A stretch of DNA of 32,572 nt from Hyphochytrium catenoides (taxonomy: Eukaryota; Sar; Hyphochytriomycetes; Hyphochytriales; Hyphochytriaceae): positions 182,254-214,825 of the forward strand of contig FLMG01000350.1 in the NCBI GenBank assembly GCA_900088475.1, given 5' to 3'. The position numbers and the translations under genes are program-made. The first letter of the stretch is position 1. Every line of letters starts with the position of its first letter. This document shows, one piece after another, positions 1 through 11,500 of this stretch. The notes under the pieces were generated by a model that saw only the letters and a program-made list of their open reading frames with translations, was not told the DNA's origin and searched no databases.

Positions 1-56
1 GGTTATAGAGTAGAATAGGGAACCGCCAGGGAGCATGCAAGTAGTCATCCTCTGAG

Positions 57-3026
57 TTGGGAAAGGGGGCAATAACTGCGCCATGCAAGGGAGGTTAAGG
101 GAGCTTGGTGTGTCCCTACTATCGCATTCCCTGGCAGCTAAGGCGTTTGAACCCAAAGGCTGGGAAGACGACTGAGAGAGATGGAAGTGAGATGCAAACA
201 AAATATATCTTGGAGACTGAAGACACTTTCATGCTTACTCTCTCTGTCAGGACATTATGTGGGAAGGACTCGATTCTCTGGACAAGGAAGAGCTCCAACA
301 GGTAGTGTAAAGCACTTAGCTAGTAGCTCTCACCTCTCTCTAGTTGATGATGGGAGGCGCTTTACTCTACTTTGGACTGTCTGCTCCTCTTTCTTTCTAG
401 CCTGCAAGTGCGTCGTTCTTCTATCGTCTTTCTCCCTAAGCGCACCTTTTCGCTCTATGCGAGGAGAAGTCTAGGTCTTGTAACTTTATCGTAATAGTTT
501 TTTGTGAATTATAGCCCTTGTAACTTTTTCGTGAATTATAGGCGTGTCTGGAGCGTGGAATGAGAGCGACAGGACTCACTAAGGCGGGTTACAAGCGGCA
601 ACTGAAGCACGTAAGCTCTTCGAAGTTCAGGGCGTCTCCCCTCGTCACTTTTCTAGCGATCTTAGTTGTCTAGCACATTATCCAGCATGCTTTGTTTCTC
701 ACCCAATGCTGTCTCCTGCTTAGTGGTTAGACCTGTCGGTGAACAAGAACGTGCCAGCTTCTCTCCTGATATTATCACGAGCCTTCAATATCACTGCGGT
801 TGAAGACACGCCGGAGGCAGCCCTTATTACTTCCATTAGTTCTATGGATGAGGAGGTGCGGTGCCATCTGCACGCTGTTTCGCTCTTCTGTCCTCGCTCT
901 TTTTGAACGTCCTCTATGTCCACCGCTGTCCGGCTATTTCACACTCTGTTTCGTCCCCATGCACGGACATTAGCTTTGACATCTGTTTCGCGGTCTGGTG
1001 TCTCCTTGAATTGTTGTGCTCTTTCGACAATAAATTTCAAGAGCGATATATGGACGTTTTTCTAATGACTTTACGTTCGGCGATGATGATCACACCTTTG
1101 GCAATCCCTTGGCCTGTTTACCATCTTTCTTCCTCTCTCCGTTAACCGACAGGTGGTGAATGAGGTAGTGCTGGAAACAGCCAAGAACACGGGAGTCAGC
1201 AAAGAGGTGGCCAAGGAGATTACGGAGATGAAGCTTGGTAATCAATGCACAGACGAGCAGCAACCATGATGCCATTGTAACCGCTCCATTACTTGTAGAG
1301 AGTCTGCGTTACCAGAACGAGATGATAGCTGAGGAAGAAAAAGCAAGGAAGAAAGAGATGGAGTTGAAAAAGGAAGAAGAGGAAGCGCGGTTGAAAGAGG
1401 AAGCTCGGCTTAAGGAGGAGCCAGCAGCAGCTCTGCCAGAGGAAGCTCCGGTACGTTACCTCGTTTCAGCTAGTACCTGCTTTGTTTAGGTTTGCACTTA
1501 GTTGTATGATTTGTGCGAATAAGTTTCCCCCGTCTTACGGTTACTTAACTTCGCTCTATCAGGCACAGGCTCCTAGCAAACCGTCGGCTGAGGCTGTCGT
1601 GGAAGCTGCACCAGCGGCTGAGGCAGAAAAGGCCAAAGAGGAACCTGTTATGGTGGACAAGTACGCGGAGAAGAAGGTGAACGAACGATTATATTATCCT
1701 TTCCGCGATCGTCCTTTATGGGCTTAGTCTTTAATGGCGGATGCTGATATATCCCAAATGAAATGCCAAAATAGGAGAACGTTGCACTAACACTAGAAGA
1801 GGTACTTGCATTGGAATCCCTGGCCTTTGAATCCTGGCTCTCGAAAGAGCGGAAGACTCTTGAAGGGCTGAAGAAGCAGAAGGGAGATATAGATGTTGAT
1901 GCCATGCTAAAGGCCGGCAGAATTGGAGCCAAGGTCAGTTCTAAAAGTGTACCTTGTGTTCAACGTCAAGTGGATCTTCTCTCCTCGTGAGTTTTCGCAT
2001 GCTATGTGAGCCCAAGCGTTAAAGGGCCCTCGTGAGGGTCTTGATAGTCCCTCTCTCAGGCTTCCGCAGTGGGGGTGTAAAGATCATTCAAATTTATGCC
2101 TCCCGTGTCCGCTCATTGTGCGGCTGTTCGTCCCTAAGAGCTATCGCTAACTAGCTGTTATTGGTAACCATAGACAATGGAGGATCGGAGCAAGGCCTTC
2201 GTGGCCCGCAAATTGGAGTCCATGCTCAAGGACTTGGAAGTGGAGCTTGAGCAGGCAAGAGCAGCTAAACGCTTCGACTTAGTGGTCCATGGCTAGAAGC
2301 GTGTCATCTTTATTTTTCGGGAGCTGGTCGCTGTTGACTACCATTTGTCCTTTTCTCTCCTCCCTGCAATAACTTGCGGACAGGCTTGTAAAGGAAGTAG
2401 TGTGAACACAGATAGGTGTTACTGGTATGTCTCCAACTGATTGTTCACTTTCTCCTCGATTGCCCACGTCTAGGTTGACAAGTCCATTGGCGATAAGCTG
2501 AATGTTTTGGATAAAGATAAGGACGGCGTTCTGACGTCGGAGGAGCTGAGCAAGGCCGTCTTTGCCATTCTCCGCAACCATAATACCCCAGAGGAGGCGG
2601 AGCTGGTTGTTAGACAGATTGATGAAAACAATGATGGAAAAGGTTCGGTGCCCTCGCTCCATCTTCCACGTCTTCTCCCTTTATCACGACTCCCCTTGAG
2701 CTCACTATTCACCTTCGACGTGCGGTCTCACTCTCTTTCAAACCCTCAAACGCCCGTCTAGTCTAGTGTGTTGTCTGGCATGAGGCTCCCCTCCTGTTTG
2801 GTTGCTAAACAAATTTGCTTGTATTCCAGTGACTTTGGAGGAGCTAGTGCGCTGGGTGGAGGCCCGTAGGGATATGCTGGAAGTCCCTGAGGCTTCTGAG
2901 ATGTCCAAGGAGGCACTAGAGAAGGCTCGTAAAGACGCTGTCGCCCAGGCTGCGACGGCAGCACTGCTTGCGGCTGCTGCTAGGAATGTGTCCATGTCTC
3001 CCTCGTCCTATTCTGACAAGGAGTAG
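57..3026 (+). CDS. LETM1-family mitochondrial inner-membrane protein, C-terminal part (5' end outside window)
   Basis: LETM1/Mdm38 proteins sit in the mitochondrial inner membrane and act in K+/H+ or Ca2+/H+ exchange and ribosome binding. I join exons 57-93 (first boundary uncertain), 159-186, 251-301, 542-610, 724-855, 1153-1237, 1299-1450, 1563-1676, 1775-1933, 2174-2281, 2474-2642 and 2830-3026; all junctions keep frame and give 432 residues to a TAG stop. The ribosome-binding-like LETM1 domain is clear: WEGLDSLDKEELQQ, ACLERGMRATG, then WLDLSVNKNVPASLLILSRA. A Glu/Lys-rich coiled coil follows (exon 1299-1450), then two EF-hand loops, DKDKDGVLTSEE and DENNDGKVTLEE, both with canonical ligand positions; the second is split by an intron after GK. 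The transmembrane segment and mitochondrial presequence must lie upstream of the window. Family identity is firm; the first two exons are the weakest part. Confidence 0.88.
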
Positions 3027-3426
3027 ATAGATATGGTGAAGATGCAAGCACCCGGATGGACTATGAAATAGTTCCTGCTGACCTCAACACGAGGTAAACA
3101 TGCTGGACCGCCACCGCGACAGAAGAGAGGACTCCAGTTGACCCGCCGGCTAGTTTGTCCGTCAAACGGACATTAAGAGCCCAGAGAAGCGGAGTCTTCA
3201 TGTCAAAAGGCCTAACCAAAGTTATCCAGCTATTAATAACAGCTTACTATGATAAGCTTACACACTACAGCGTCTTGGGCGGCCTTGACTATGGTACATA
3301 TAACTGTTGCCGTCCCAATCCACCTTGAAATTGAAAGTGGGTCTGGCGCTTGGCACTGTGTGTCGCTCTTCCTGCCGCACAGTGAATAAATAGTTACGGG
3401 TTATGGCGTCCCGCGGCTGCAGGCGT
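3027..3426. other. Interval between convergent LETM1 and KIX genes
   Basis: About 400 nt lie between the LETM1 stop and the KIX-protein stop; 3027-3257 shows no coding signal. On the minus strand a different frame from the KIX exon stays open from about 3614 down to a TAA at 3258. It contains plausible protein-like sequence (RLGGATPHIERLQ and onward), so part of this interval may be an alternative 3' coding exon of the KIX gene. Otherwise it is 3' UTR. Confidence 0.4.
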
Positions 3427-4700
3427 TCAATATGCGGTGTCGCTCCCCCTAGCCTGACAAGATAGTCCATTCTCAGGACACAACTGTCCAGTTTTTGGTC
3501 GCTTAAGCTGAGGTATACTGGGCGGAGAGTGGAGCGGTGTTCCGCAGGCCGAAAGGGTATCTTTGGCTTCTTGTCGTGCTCGAGCCAACTTCGCAGCTCT
3601 AGACCGCGCTGCAATGCCTATTAGCCTGTACCTCAGCGTACTGAGATCTAAGAACACCTCCTGTGACTCCGCCGTGCGGTAGAGAACCTCTTCTAACTTG
3701 GCAGCAAGTCCACCCAGTCTTTCTAGCAGGTGAGGTGGAGCATCTGGGCGTAGCCCCCGAAGAAGGGATACGCTTCAACCCCAGAGCAAGGGAATCCCAT
3801 GTAAGTACAGCAGTCAGAGAAAGATGATGATTAGATCCACACCAAGTAGGAACCAGCCAGAAGACCGTCTTAAGCTTACATGTGCCACCGAATGATATGT
3901 CTATGATTCGGGTCCGCAACACAGCCAGAACCCGGAATTCCGTCACTGGGCTCCCCAGAAAGACCATTCTGTGGCAACCCGTTCACAGAGTAGCGGCGAG
4001 CATTGCGCTGCCTCCCTGAAACGTCTGTAATCGAAGCGACTCGGCGAAGAGGAGAGCCCTTGCGTCTCCCTAAAAAGAGAAGGTGCTTACTGTGACCGTC
4101 CCTTGCTGCGTTGCTTATAGCTCATTGGGCATACCTGCATCCTTCACCTCCAGTCTCAAGTCAAACAATGAAGATAGGACCTCCTCAATTTGAATGTCCT
4201 TCGTGACATCTTTCGAGCTGCGATGGGAGTACAGCCGCTTCTTTTCTACAGCTGACGGGAGACCATCACTCTGATCTGCCGATGGAATAGTTGAAATGTC
4301 CTCCGATAGGGTACCGCCGTTACTTGTCTGCTGCAACTATCATTAGTCTCATATTATTTATATAAGAGCTACTTTCCTTACCTTTGCTGATATATCATTC
4401 TGCAAGCTCAGACTACGACCTCTAGCATGATTCAGCATCCCTTCAGGATTATTGGAGTTCCAAGTATAGAGAGCTAAGGCATAAAGCTTCGCATGGACCG
4501 CCGCAATGACTCCAGACTCTCCATCCCTTACAGTTGGGCAGGCCTGACGATCAAGCTGGAAACTGCTCAACTGGGAGTCGCCTTTCAGAAGTGGAAAGAG
4601 CTTACTCTATTAATCTATCGTCGCTGACGGCAGCTCACCTAATGCTCTTCATAGCTACTCCGCATCTGGCTTCTGGACTCGGCCAGCACATGCGTGTCAT
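3427..4700 (-). CDS. KIX-domain protein, putative transcription co-activator
   Basis: KIX is a three-helix domain of CBP/p300, Mediator subunit 15 and related co-activators that binds transcription-factor activation segments in the nucleus. Exons on the minus strand: 4700-4639, 4604-4382, 4336-4135, 4069-3880 and 3772-3427, all in frame, 340 residues, start ATG at 4700. The KIX-like segment covers residues about 217-285: RHIIRWHI, VSLLRGLRPDAPPHLLERL, then LAAKLEEVLYRTAESQE and FLDLSTLRYRLIGIA. The alternating leucines and the LEExLYRxAxSxExFxDxSTLxxRL pattern resemble plant and protist KIX domains. The upstream 200 residues are polar and unrecognised. The 3' end is uncertain: this frame stops at 3427, but another frame continues to 3258. 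An additional 5' exon above 4700 cannot be excluded. Confidence 0.6.
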
Positions 4701-5118
4701 CGTCGTGTCATCTACCGCAGCTTAAGCCTGAGGGATGGTATCTGACGGCTAAGAAGCACTTTTTGCTCTGTCTCGTCTCATCTTTCATCAGCCGCAGATG
4801 GGGCGGCGCGGTGGTGTTGACGTGCAATCAGAAGTGGTCTCTTCAAGGCTCGGTTACACGACTCACATCATTCATAATACGAGCCAGTAGGGTTAAGAAT
4901 CTGCAGCATTTTGGCCATCTGAGGGCTACGTCATCCAGGTTATGCACGGCTGCCTGTGTCGCGTTTGGCCCTCGTTGTTCAACTCGACATCTCCCTCTCC
5001 TCTCCCTCAGAAAGTCAGGCGTAGAACTATCCTTTCCGTTCTCTCTCTCTTGCATTGGGTGTCAGCCTTCGCCATCATCATCCCTCATGGTCGCCACACA
5101 TCATTACCCTGCTCTACC

Positions 5119-5147
5119 CATCATCATCATATCATCATCATCATCAA
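5119..5147. repeat. ATC trinucleotide microsatellite
   Basis: Imperfect run of about nine ATC/TCA units inside a CT-rich stretch. It produces artificial open frames rich in Ser, His and Ile and carries no sign of coding function. Confidence 0.85.
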
Positions 5148-6425
5148 TCCTCCCATCTGTACAGCACCAACTCCTACATCTCTTCCTCTCTCTGTCTCGC
5201 TTTCCTCTGTCAATTATTACTACCTGTCGCTTCTCTGTCTCTCCCTTGCTTGATACAGTTCTTCAGAACTTAGGACCAAAGTTCCTTGCCTCGCCGAAAT
5301 AATAGAAAGACAGACTTATTTTAGAAAGAACTACGACAGGTACGACGTTGTAAGGTACAGAGGAACAACAACTACATCTCCTGGGAGCCATCACTACCTC
5401 TCATCTAATGACCTCGTAGCCATCTTTTCAAGCAGCACACTTTTCTGGACACAATGAGCACCAACTTCCTTCCAGCCTCTAACCTCTAACTCTTCTGTCT
5501 GACCAGCACAAGAGAAGCCTTTAGATGATCTGGGTTCTGGGCCCTGGCAAGTGCAGAGTGCAGATGCGCAGTGAACGGGGGTGATGCATCACGAGTTTGC
5601 AGAAGGGCGGACTTCCCTCTGTGGCTTGCCTGTCTTTCTGTCTTCAGCCCTCTACAAATACTCTCTAACCTTTGATTAAGGCGGAAGCACCAAAGAATTA
5701 GTCCCCAAAATCTCAGAATCTGGCCTCCTAGGACCATTAACTATGGGCATTTTGCCTCCCCCTCACCCCAAATCGACGACCTATACGCCTTCGGCCTACC
5801 CATCTGAACCACCTCGAGAACTACAGATGTCATAGCTAATGCCTTGAAAATGCAGACTCTATGTGCACTGATGTACATTAGCTACGCCTGGCTGTGGGCC
5901 ATAACCCATAGCTCTTAGTACCGCTGTGTGGGGCTCCAAGATCTTCATACCAGAACTGAGGACGTGGACCTCGTCCAGTCACGCCAGAACCAGAAGGCTA
6001 CCAGCAGCTATTGTAGCAGGAGTCACTGCCTCCTACAAGATGTACAACTGTATAACTCCTGTAGCTAGTTCAGTTCCACCGCTGCTTTGATACTTGGAGT
6101 TTGCCACTCCTACTCTCCTAGGTCATTAGATGCTGCACTTTGGACAACTTCTTTATGTAAACGGCAGAACGCCCATTGTAACGCTGTCAGGGCGATGGCC
6201 TAGAAATCCAAAGGTACCAGGTCGATAGTTTCGTCGCTTCTCATCATCAAGAGCATGGTTGACTATTAGCTCTTTCTCCTTCGTCGCCCAACGATTTGAA
6301 GAGGCTAGGATCAAAGGATGGCAAAGAGGAACTCCCGGTATATTTGGTTTGTTTTTTTATAAATAACAGATCAAAGCGCAAGAACGCGTTATCATTCGTT
6401 ATTCGTAGATACGTCCAGCGACAAA

Positions 6426-6430
6426 GAGAG

Positions 6431-6480
<50 letters not shown>
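6426..6480. repeat. GA dinucleotide microsatellite
   Basis: Roughly 55 nt of GA repeat with a few interruptions (GAGAAAGAG near the middle). It generates spurious Arg-Glu frames on the plus strand and Leu-Ser frames on the minus strand. Probably length-variable between strains. Confidence 0.95.
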
Positions 6481-7080
6481 CGAGAGAGAAAAACTGTAGT
6501 ACAGGCGAGAGAGAAGAGACAAGATGCGTGTTGGCAAGCTAATAATATTATACTTGAGGAAGAGATATACGAACGATGGCACAAACGATCAAAAGTTAGC
6601 ACCCCAGGCTATTGATTGACGACCTTCTCTTGCGCTATACAGCAGCTCCGCGGTACCACAGGCGACTGACTTTGTAGACATCAGGAGCTACAATAGTCAC
6701 TTTTGTAAAGTGCCTCATCATCTTATCCACCTTTCACCCCCGATGACCGTGCAGCAACACTAGGGCTCTTAGGCTTCGTATATAGATTATTGACGTTTAC
6801 TTAGTAGACATCAAGCATTAGAGAAGTTGATGCGGCTACGGAGGAACAACAACTCTCTCCTTCTGCCGCCTCTACTAACCGTGACTCGCGGTATGGTACG
6901 TTCATGTGCTCTTTTCTGATCACAAAGAATCTATTGATTGATTATATGGATAATGTACGGAGAGGTAATCCCCTGGTCTGAGAGACTGAAAGCTGAGAGA
7001 CTGAAAGCAATACAGCCTTGCCTTCATAGAGATTGGACAAAAAGTTCTTAAGTACATGGTGCAGAAGCCGCCGGCCATTC

Positions 7081-8550
7081 CTAAAGAAGCCTAGTGGTGG
7101 TCTGCACTTCCTCAAGGGCATTATAGTAGGTGGTATTGGTATAGACATAGTCCTGATACTCGGCAGGACAGTAAGGGAAGTTGACGCCATGGCCAGAAGA
7201 AGTAAACATCTTCACGGCGAAGTAGTAGGTGAGGTAGACTGCCAGAGAAGAACAGACGGCGACGACGAGGAGACCGAACGCTTTCTCATAAATGGGCATG
7301 GTACGCCAGAAGACCTTCAAGTAGAAGCAGATAGGAAGGATGATACAGCTGAGAGATACTCCAGAGGCACCAGCCAGATCAACGAGGTCATGGAAGTGCT
7401 CCTGCAGGAGAATGGAAAGAACCACCAGCAGTGAGATAACTACTACTCTAAAGATAGAGCACTTAAGCATGGCGCCGGGAAGGTGATATGTGTGGTACTC
7501 TTCGTGCTCATCGTTTCTATCCAGCTCTGTCATTGGAAGAAAGGATGTCTCAGATTTTCTCTTCATTACATCAGAGTGGAGGCCTTCAACCGCCAGAGGG
7601 GTGGGGGTGGCAAGGCTGTGTCCACGACCATGTGGAGGTTTGTGCATCCCCAGAATGCCCCTTTCTCCTAGGTATAAAGCTGGATACAATATGACTGAGA
7701 AGGCAATGCTTATGTGCAGGTGCATTGAGAGGAAGGCAAGGATGATGCTACCTCTGCTTGCAGTGAAACCGAGCTTAGTGCCCTCGACAGCAAAAAGGAG
7801 ATTGCCAGGAATTTGGCAGCCAACCAACACGTATCCGCTGATGGCGATAATCATGAAGAGAATCGAGATAACAGTCATGGTCACAAACACCACACGAGGC
7901 ATTCTGGAGGGGTCCTTGTGCTCTCTCTGAATAGCAGGAATGATAATCGCGGCTCCATAGGCGAGAGAGAGGTTACCAAAGGTAGAGATGATCTGGGCGA
8001 ACTTCGCATCGGGTTGAGGAGGAGTGCTTTCCATTGGAGTCAAATAGTAGATGAGAATGCCTAAGGCAATGAAATCAGCAAAGAGAGTACCTAAGCAGCC
8101 AGCAAGTGATGCCATAGCGGACTCCTTCAGGGTAGGTGTAAGAGAGACTGGGAGCACGGTGATGGCCATGAAAATAATCCATTCGGTAGGAGAAAAGGCG
8201 CCAGGGAAGAGCGTGGTCAGAAGGGAAGATCCCAAGACCAAGAAGGCGCAAGGAATTAGTAGACAGCATGTGAGCTGCGATACGATGACAAGACCACCGC
8301 CGATTCTTCCTAGTGCCCAGAAGCCCAAATCTCCAAAGGTCTTGACAGATCTTGGTGCCGCAACCATGACCTTGCTGCAGACTACAGATGCATACACGTT
8401 GGCAGCTGCCATAAAGAGCAGAGCGATAGTTGCGTAGACAGGACCCGCGCGCGCATAGTTCCCTGGCATTCCCAGGGTTCCAATGCCATAGACGCAGCAG
8501 AAAAGGCTGAACGCCGCTTTGAAGTCTTCCCCCGTAAACCACTTCGGCAT
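7081..8550 (-). CDS. Amino-acid permease, AAAP (amino acid/auxin permease) family
   Basis: A 489-residue multi-pass membrane protein that probably imports or exports neutral amino acids by H+ symport at the plasma or vacuolar membrane. The N-terminus reads FKAAFSLFCCVYGIGTLGMP, the AAAP first-helix signature around a GIGTLGMP motif, and about ten to eleven hydrophobic helices follow. An in-frame TGA lies five codons above the ATG, supporting the start. A hydrophilic loop of roughly 60 residues (about 305-365, with basic and acidic runs) separates the first eight or so helices from the last ones. The sequence is closest in feel to the expanded AAAP families of oomycetes. There is no intron, unlike almost all neighbours, and gene-poor tracts flank it on both sides, so it may have arrived by retroposition or transfer. 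The substrate cannot be read from sequence. Confidence 0.93.
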   Translation of the reverse strand: MPKWFTGEDFKAAFSLFCCVYGIGTLGMPGNYARAGPVYATIALLFMAAANVYASVVCSKVMVAAPRSVKTFGDLGFWALGRIGGGLVIVSQLTCCLLIPCAFLVLGSSLLTTLFPGAFSPTEWIIFMAITVLPVSLTPTLKESAMASLAGCLGTLFADFIALGILIYYLTPMESTPPQPDAKFAQIISTFGNLSLAYGAAIIIPAIQREHKDPSRMPRVVFVTMTVISILFMIIAISGYVLVGCQIPGNLLFAVEGTKLGFTASRGSIILAFLSMHLHISIAFSVILYPALYLGERGILGMHKPPHGRGHSLATPTPLAVEGLHSDVMKRKSETSFLPMTELDRNDEHEEYHTYHLPGAMLKCSIFRVVVISLLVVLSILLQEHFHDLVDLAGASGVSLSCIILPICFYLKVFWRTMPIYEKAFGLLVVAVCSSLAVYLTYYFAVKMFTSSGHGVNFPYCPAEYQDYVYTNTTYYNALEEVQTTTRLL

Positions 8551-11500
8551 CTTGTGATGATATCAGATGTTCAGGCTATGTTCCTTATTGTTGTTGTAGG
8601 GAAACCACCTGTGCACCTTGGAGCAAATGAACGACTGATGTTGTTTGGGGATATTGGAGCTTTCTGGACTCTCCGCACTCGGTTTTCTAGTCTCTGTCCT
8701 TTCTTTCCCTCCATCAGACACCCTCACATTGCGTAGCTGCGTAATGCTTCTTGGCCCTTTCTAGTCGTCGTTATGCCCTTTCCTACCTCCTCGGTTTCCA
8801 AGCAAGAGGTCTGGTTCACAAGTCTGCCACCTTCTGATCTTGTGGCATTCAGGGGGTAGTGTCCTCCACCGACCCACAGACACTTGCAGGGGGTTGCCTC
8901 GAGGGCTTAAGACGCAAGCGAACTCAGCATGCACGTAAGAACTCATGAGATCATATTGAGGGTTTCGGTTACTTCTTTTTAGGAAAGCATACCGTACAGA
9001 AAACCCATTCATAGACTGAACCGCTTACCTGCCTTAAGGCTCAGGAAACAGTCCCTGCAGGTCCTTCTTCTTTGTCCTCCCACCAATTCCCGCTCTTTGC
9101 ACACTCCGCTTTCCTTGCTCATTATCCTCTCAGCTTGCTGTCATATCCGTGCTTCCCGTAAAGTCACAGCTTATTGTGCAAGCGCTTTCCGTACATTGTG
9201 ACCGTCTCCACCTTTAGGACAATCCTTTCTTTCTTCCTTTAATAGCTAGAGATAGAGTAGAACTTACACGAAGCACCCGTACACTGCCCCGGCAAGGCGT
9301 TTAGCATGAGGCACGGTCACTATTCGGTACTTGGAAAGCTTTCTATAGAACTTCTTGTCCAACCTCCCATGGATCCTGATTGACCGAGTAGGACAACAAC
9401 AACTAAAAGTTCAGCAAACCTGCAACGAATTTTCTTCAGAGTATATCTTTGCTTTTCGACTGGCGCTACAATCAGTTCGGACGCCGGTCCTTCTGTTTGC
9501 TGCCGAAAGCTGTTCTATCGCGTAGGGAAAGGGCTGGTGTTGTTATTAATGTTCCGTATATCTAGTAGAAACCCTGAAATTCAGTTGTTCTATTTGCTGT
9601 CGGAGGAGCCGCCTTTCTCTCATCACGGCATCAACAATAACGTGCTGGTGGGAGGACATCGAAGGTGGTTTTTTGTGGAAATTCATCTTCTGTCTGAGCT
9701 CATCCACCCATCAGAGAGTACAGAATAGTGAATAATAGACCCCAGGCTCCATAGATATGAGACCTAGCTTGGCCAAAGGAGATACCAAGCCTTTATGGTG
9801 GACTAGGGTCTTGGTGCCATCCCATTCATCCTTCGTGTATGTTTCCGGGGCAAGTAAAAAGTTGACTATACCTAGAGGGATAAGATGGCCACAGCTCACG
9901 CTTCGCATTTTCTAATAATCATTAGTAAGCTCTAGCAAGCGGGGTTACCCGACTAGTGCTAGGGCGACGCGCTTTTTGCATTGGCCCAAATGAGTCTTTT
10001 CCCTAATTTAACCCGACAGGCCGTGGTCCTCACCTCTAGGCGAGGCGGTACACTGTTCTTCTAAACGGACTGATAATAAGCATGACATCACTCAGAGAGC
10101 CAGCTTCCTTGGCGCACCGTAAGCACAGTCGTCTCTACTTTTCTTATTGAGAAGGGGCAGTTCCCTTTTGGGCGCAGTAGTAGTAGAGAAATCTACATAA
10201 AGCAAATAGACACAATAAAACAGTAGTTCTACTGTAGAGCACACGACAAAAGCAGCCAGTGCGAGAGGTTCAGTGCATGGCCTCCTCCTAGTAGTCCTAC
10301 CTCCTCCTACAGCTATTACTTGTGCTCCGAGTAAGCGGTACGGAGGTAGAAAGGGATACAGTACAACCGTGATCTTTAGTGTGAAGGAGTTTACGGAGAA
10401 GAACTCCGTCTCATCATAGCAGGCAGAAGACGTGGTTGTATTAGCTAGAGTTCTAGTACTCTATGGCTATCCTTTTAGGTACCAGCGCGAGTAGTAACAG
10501 TTCAGTGGAGAGCCTCACAAGAAGGCTAACGGTTGACAATTGACAAAGCGGAAAGAAGAGAGTAGTTCTATAAAACTACGTTCTTCAGAAAACACTTCTA
10601 AGAAGTGCTGAGTACGCACAGAACGACGCTTATTATCAGAGGAACCCATCGGCGTCGGCGGCCCTTCTTGTTAGCATTATTATAGATCGGCAGAACCACA
10701 GAACCCACACGCTGCAGAAGGATACCTAGCTCTCTTTCTCTGGATATTTTTAGTCGGAGGAGCGAAATCCCTATGGCAAAGTAATGTTTATTTATACACA
10801 GCTCAAGCCTTGTCGTAGATAGTAGGAGACGAAGGGAGACGAAAGAGGGAGTAGTCCTGTTGTACCACTCGCTACCAGAACACCTCTTCTTTGCAATCTG
10901 CAATAATCCAACCTAATAGTCATGGCACGGACGATCGTGGAAGAAGGCTCTTCCCATTTTTTTTTATTTATAAAAAGGCTTCCTATACTACTGCCTCTCG
11001 TCCCTAAATAATAACCGATATTGGCCCAAGACGATAGAAGACACAACACCAGAAGAACCTTGCACCTCACTACCAAAGTTTGCGACGACGACTACCGTAG
11101 ATAGTAAGGCCCGATGGACGACATTCTTCCGTCGGGACCCACCACCAATCCGAAACGTCTTCCACAGTAGCTGACGAAATCATTCCTTTCTCACTTGTTT
11201 CTCTTCTTTCTCTATCAGGGTCATCCTAAGTCAGTTCTACCTAGCTCACGGCGAATGAGGTCTGCTTCACACTTCATGATGTATATTTTGTCCGATTGCC
11301 TTTTGTGTTGACCGACCCAGAACGAATCACAAGGATGCATAAGGCCTCGTTGTGACCGAGGTGCTTGTGCCCTCAGGCCCCGCATGCATGACAACAATGA
11401 CATAGCTCCATATACCTCGGTGACGGGCTGTCGTCAAGATGCTTGGTTGGCGGCGTACAGGGTCGAGATACGTGTTTACCAAAGAAATGATCAACCTTTC

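Larger units (their letters stand above)
4701..7080. other. Gene-poor tract with microsatellites
   Basis: About 2.4 kb between the divergent-side start of the KIX gene and the stop of the amino-acid permease. No exon chain with matching splice signals and recognisable protein could be built. 4960-5260 is strongly CT-rich with an ATC microsatellite, and 6426-6480 is a GA microsatellite. The 14-mer gaggaacaacaact occurs at 5360 and again at 6841. Between about 5840 and 6130 there are short disconnected peptide stretches faintly like a decayed non-LTR retrotransposon. The 5' regulatory region of the KIX gene must lie at the left edge. Compared with the dense right half of the window this looks like decayed or repeat-derived DNA. 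Confidence 0.5.

Noticed and set aside
94-170. Possible minus-strand tRNA (ggttcaaac, like a B box)
   Set aside because: No pairing T stem or acceptor stem could be formed around it, and it lies in a L​ETM1 intron and exon edge.
4694-5302. 202-codon plus-strand frame
   Set aside because: Composition follows the CT-rich and ATC-repeat DNA (Ser, Leu, Pro, His, Ile runs); no domain, no conserved pattern, and it overlaps the start of the KIX gene on the other strand.
6247-6602. Overlapping minus-strand frames rich in Leu and Ser and plus-strand Arg-Glu frame
   Set aside because: Produced by the GA microsatellite at 6426-6480.
7033-8437. Plus-strand frames opposite the permease
   Set aside because: Antisense shadows of a clear 489-residue transporter; no independent similarity.
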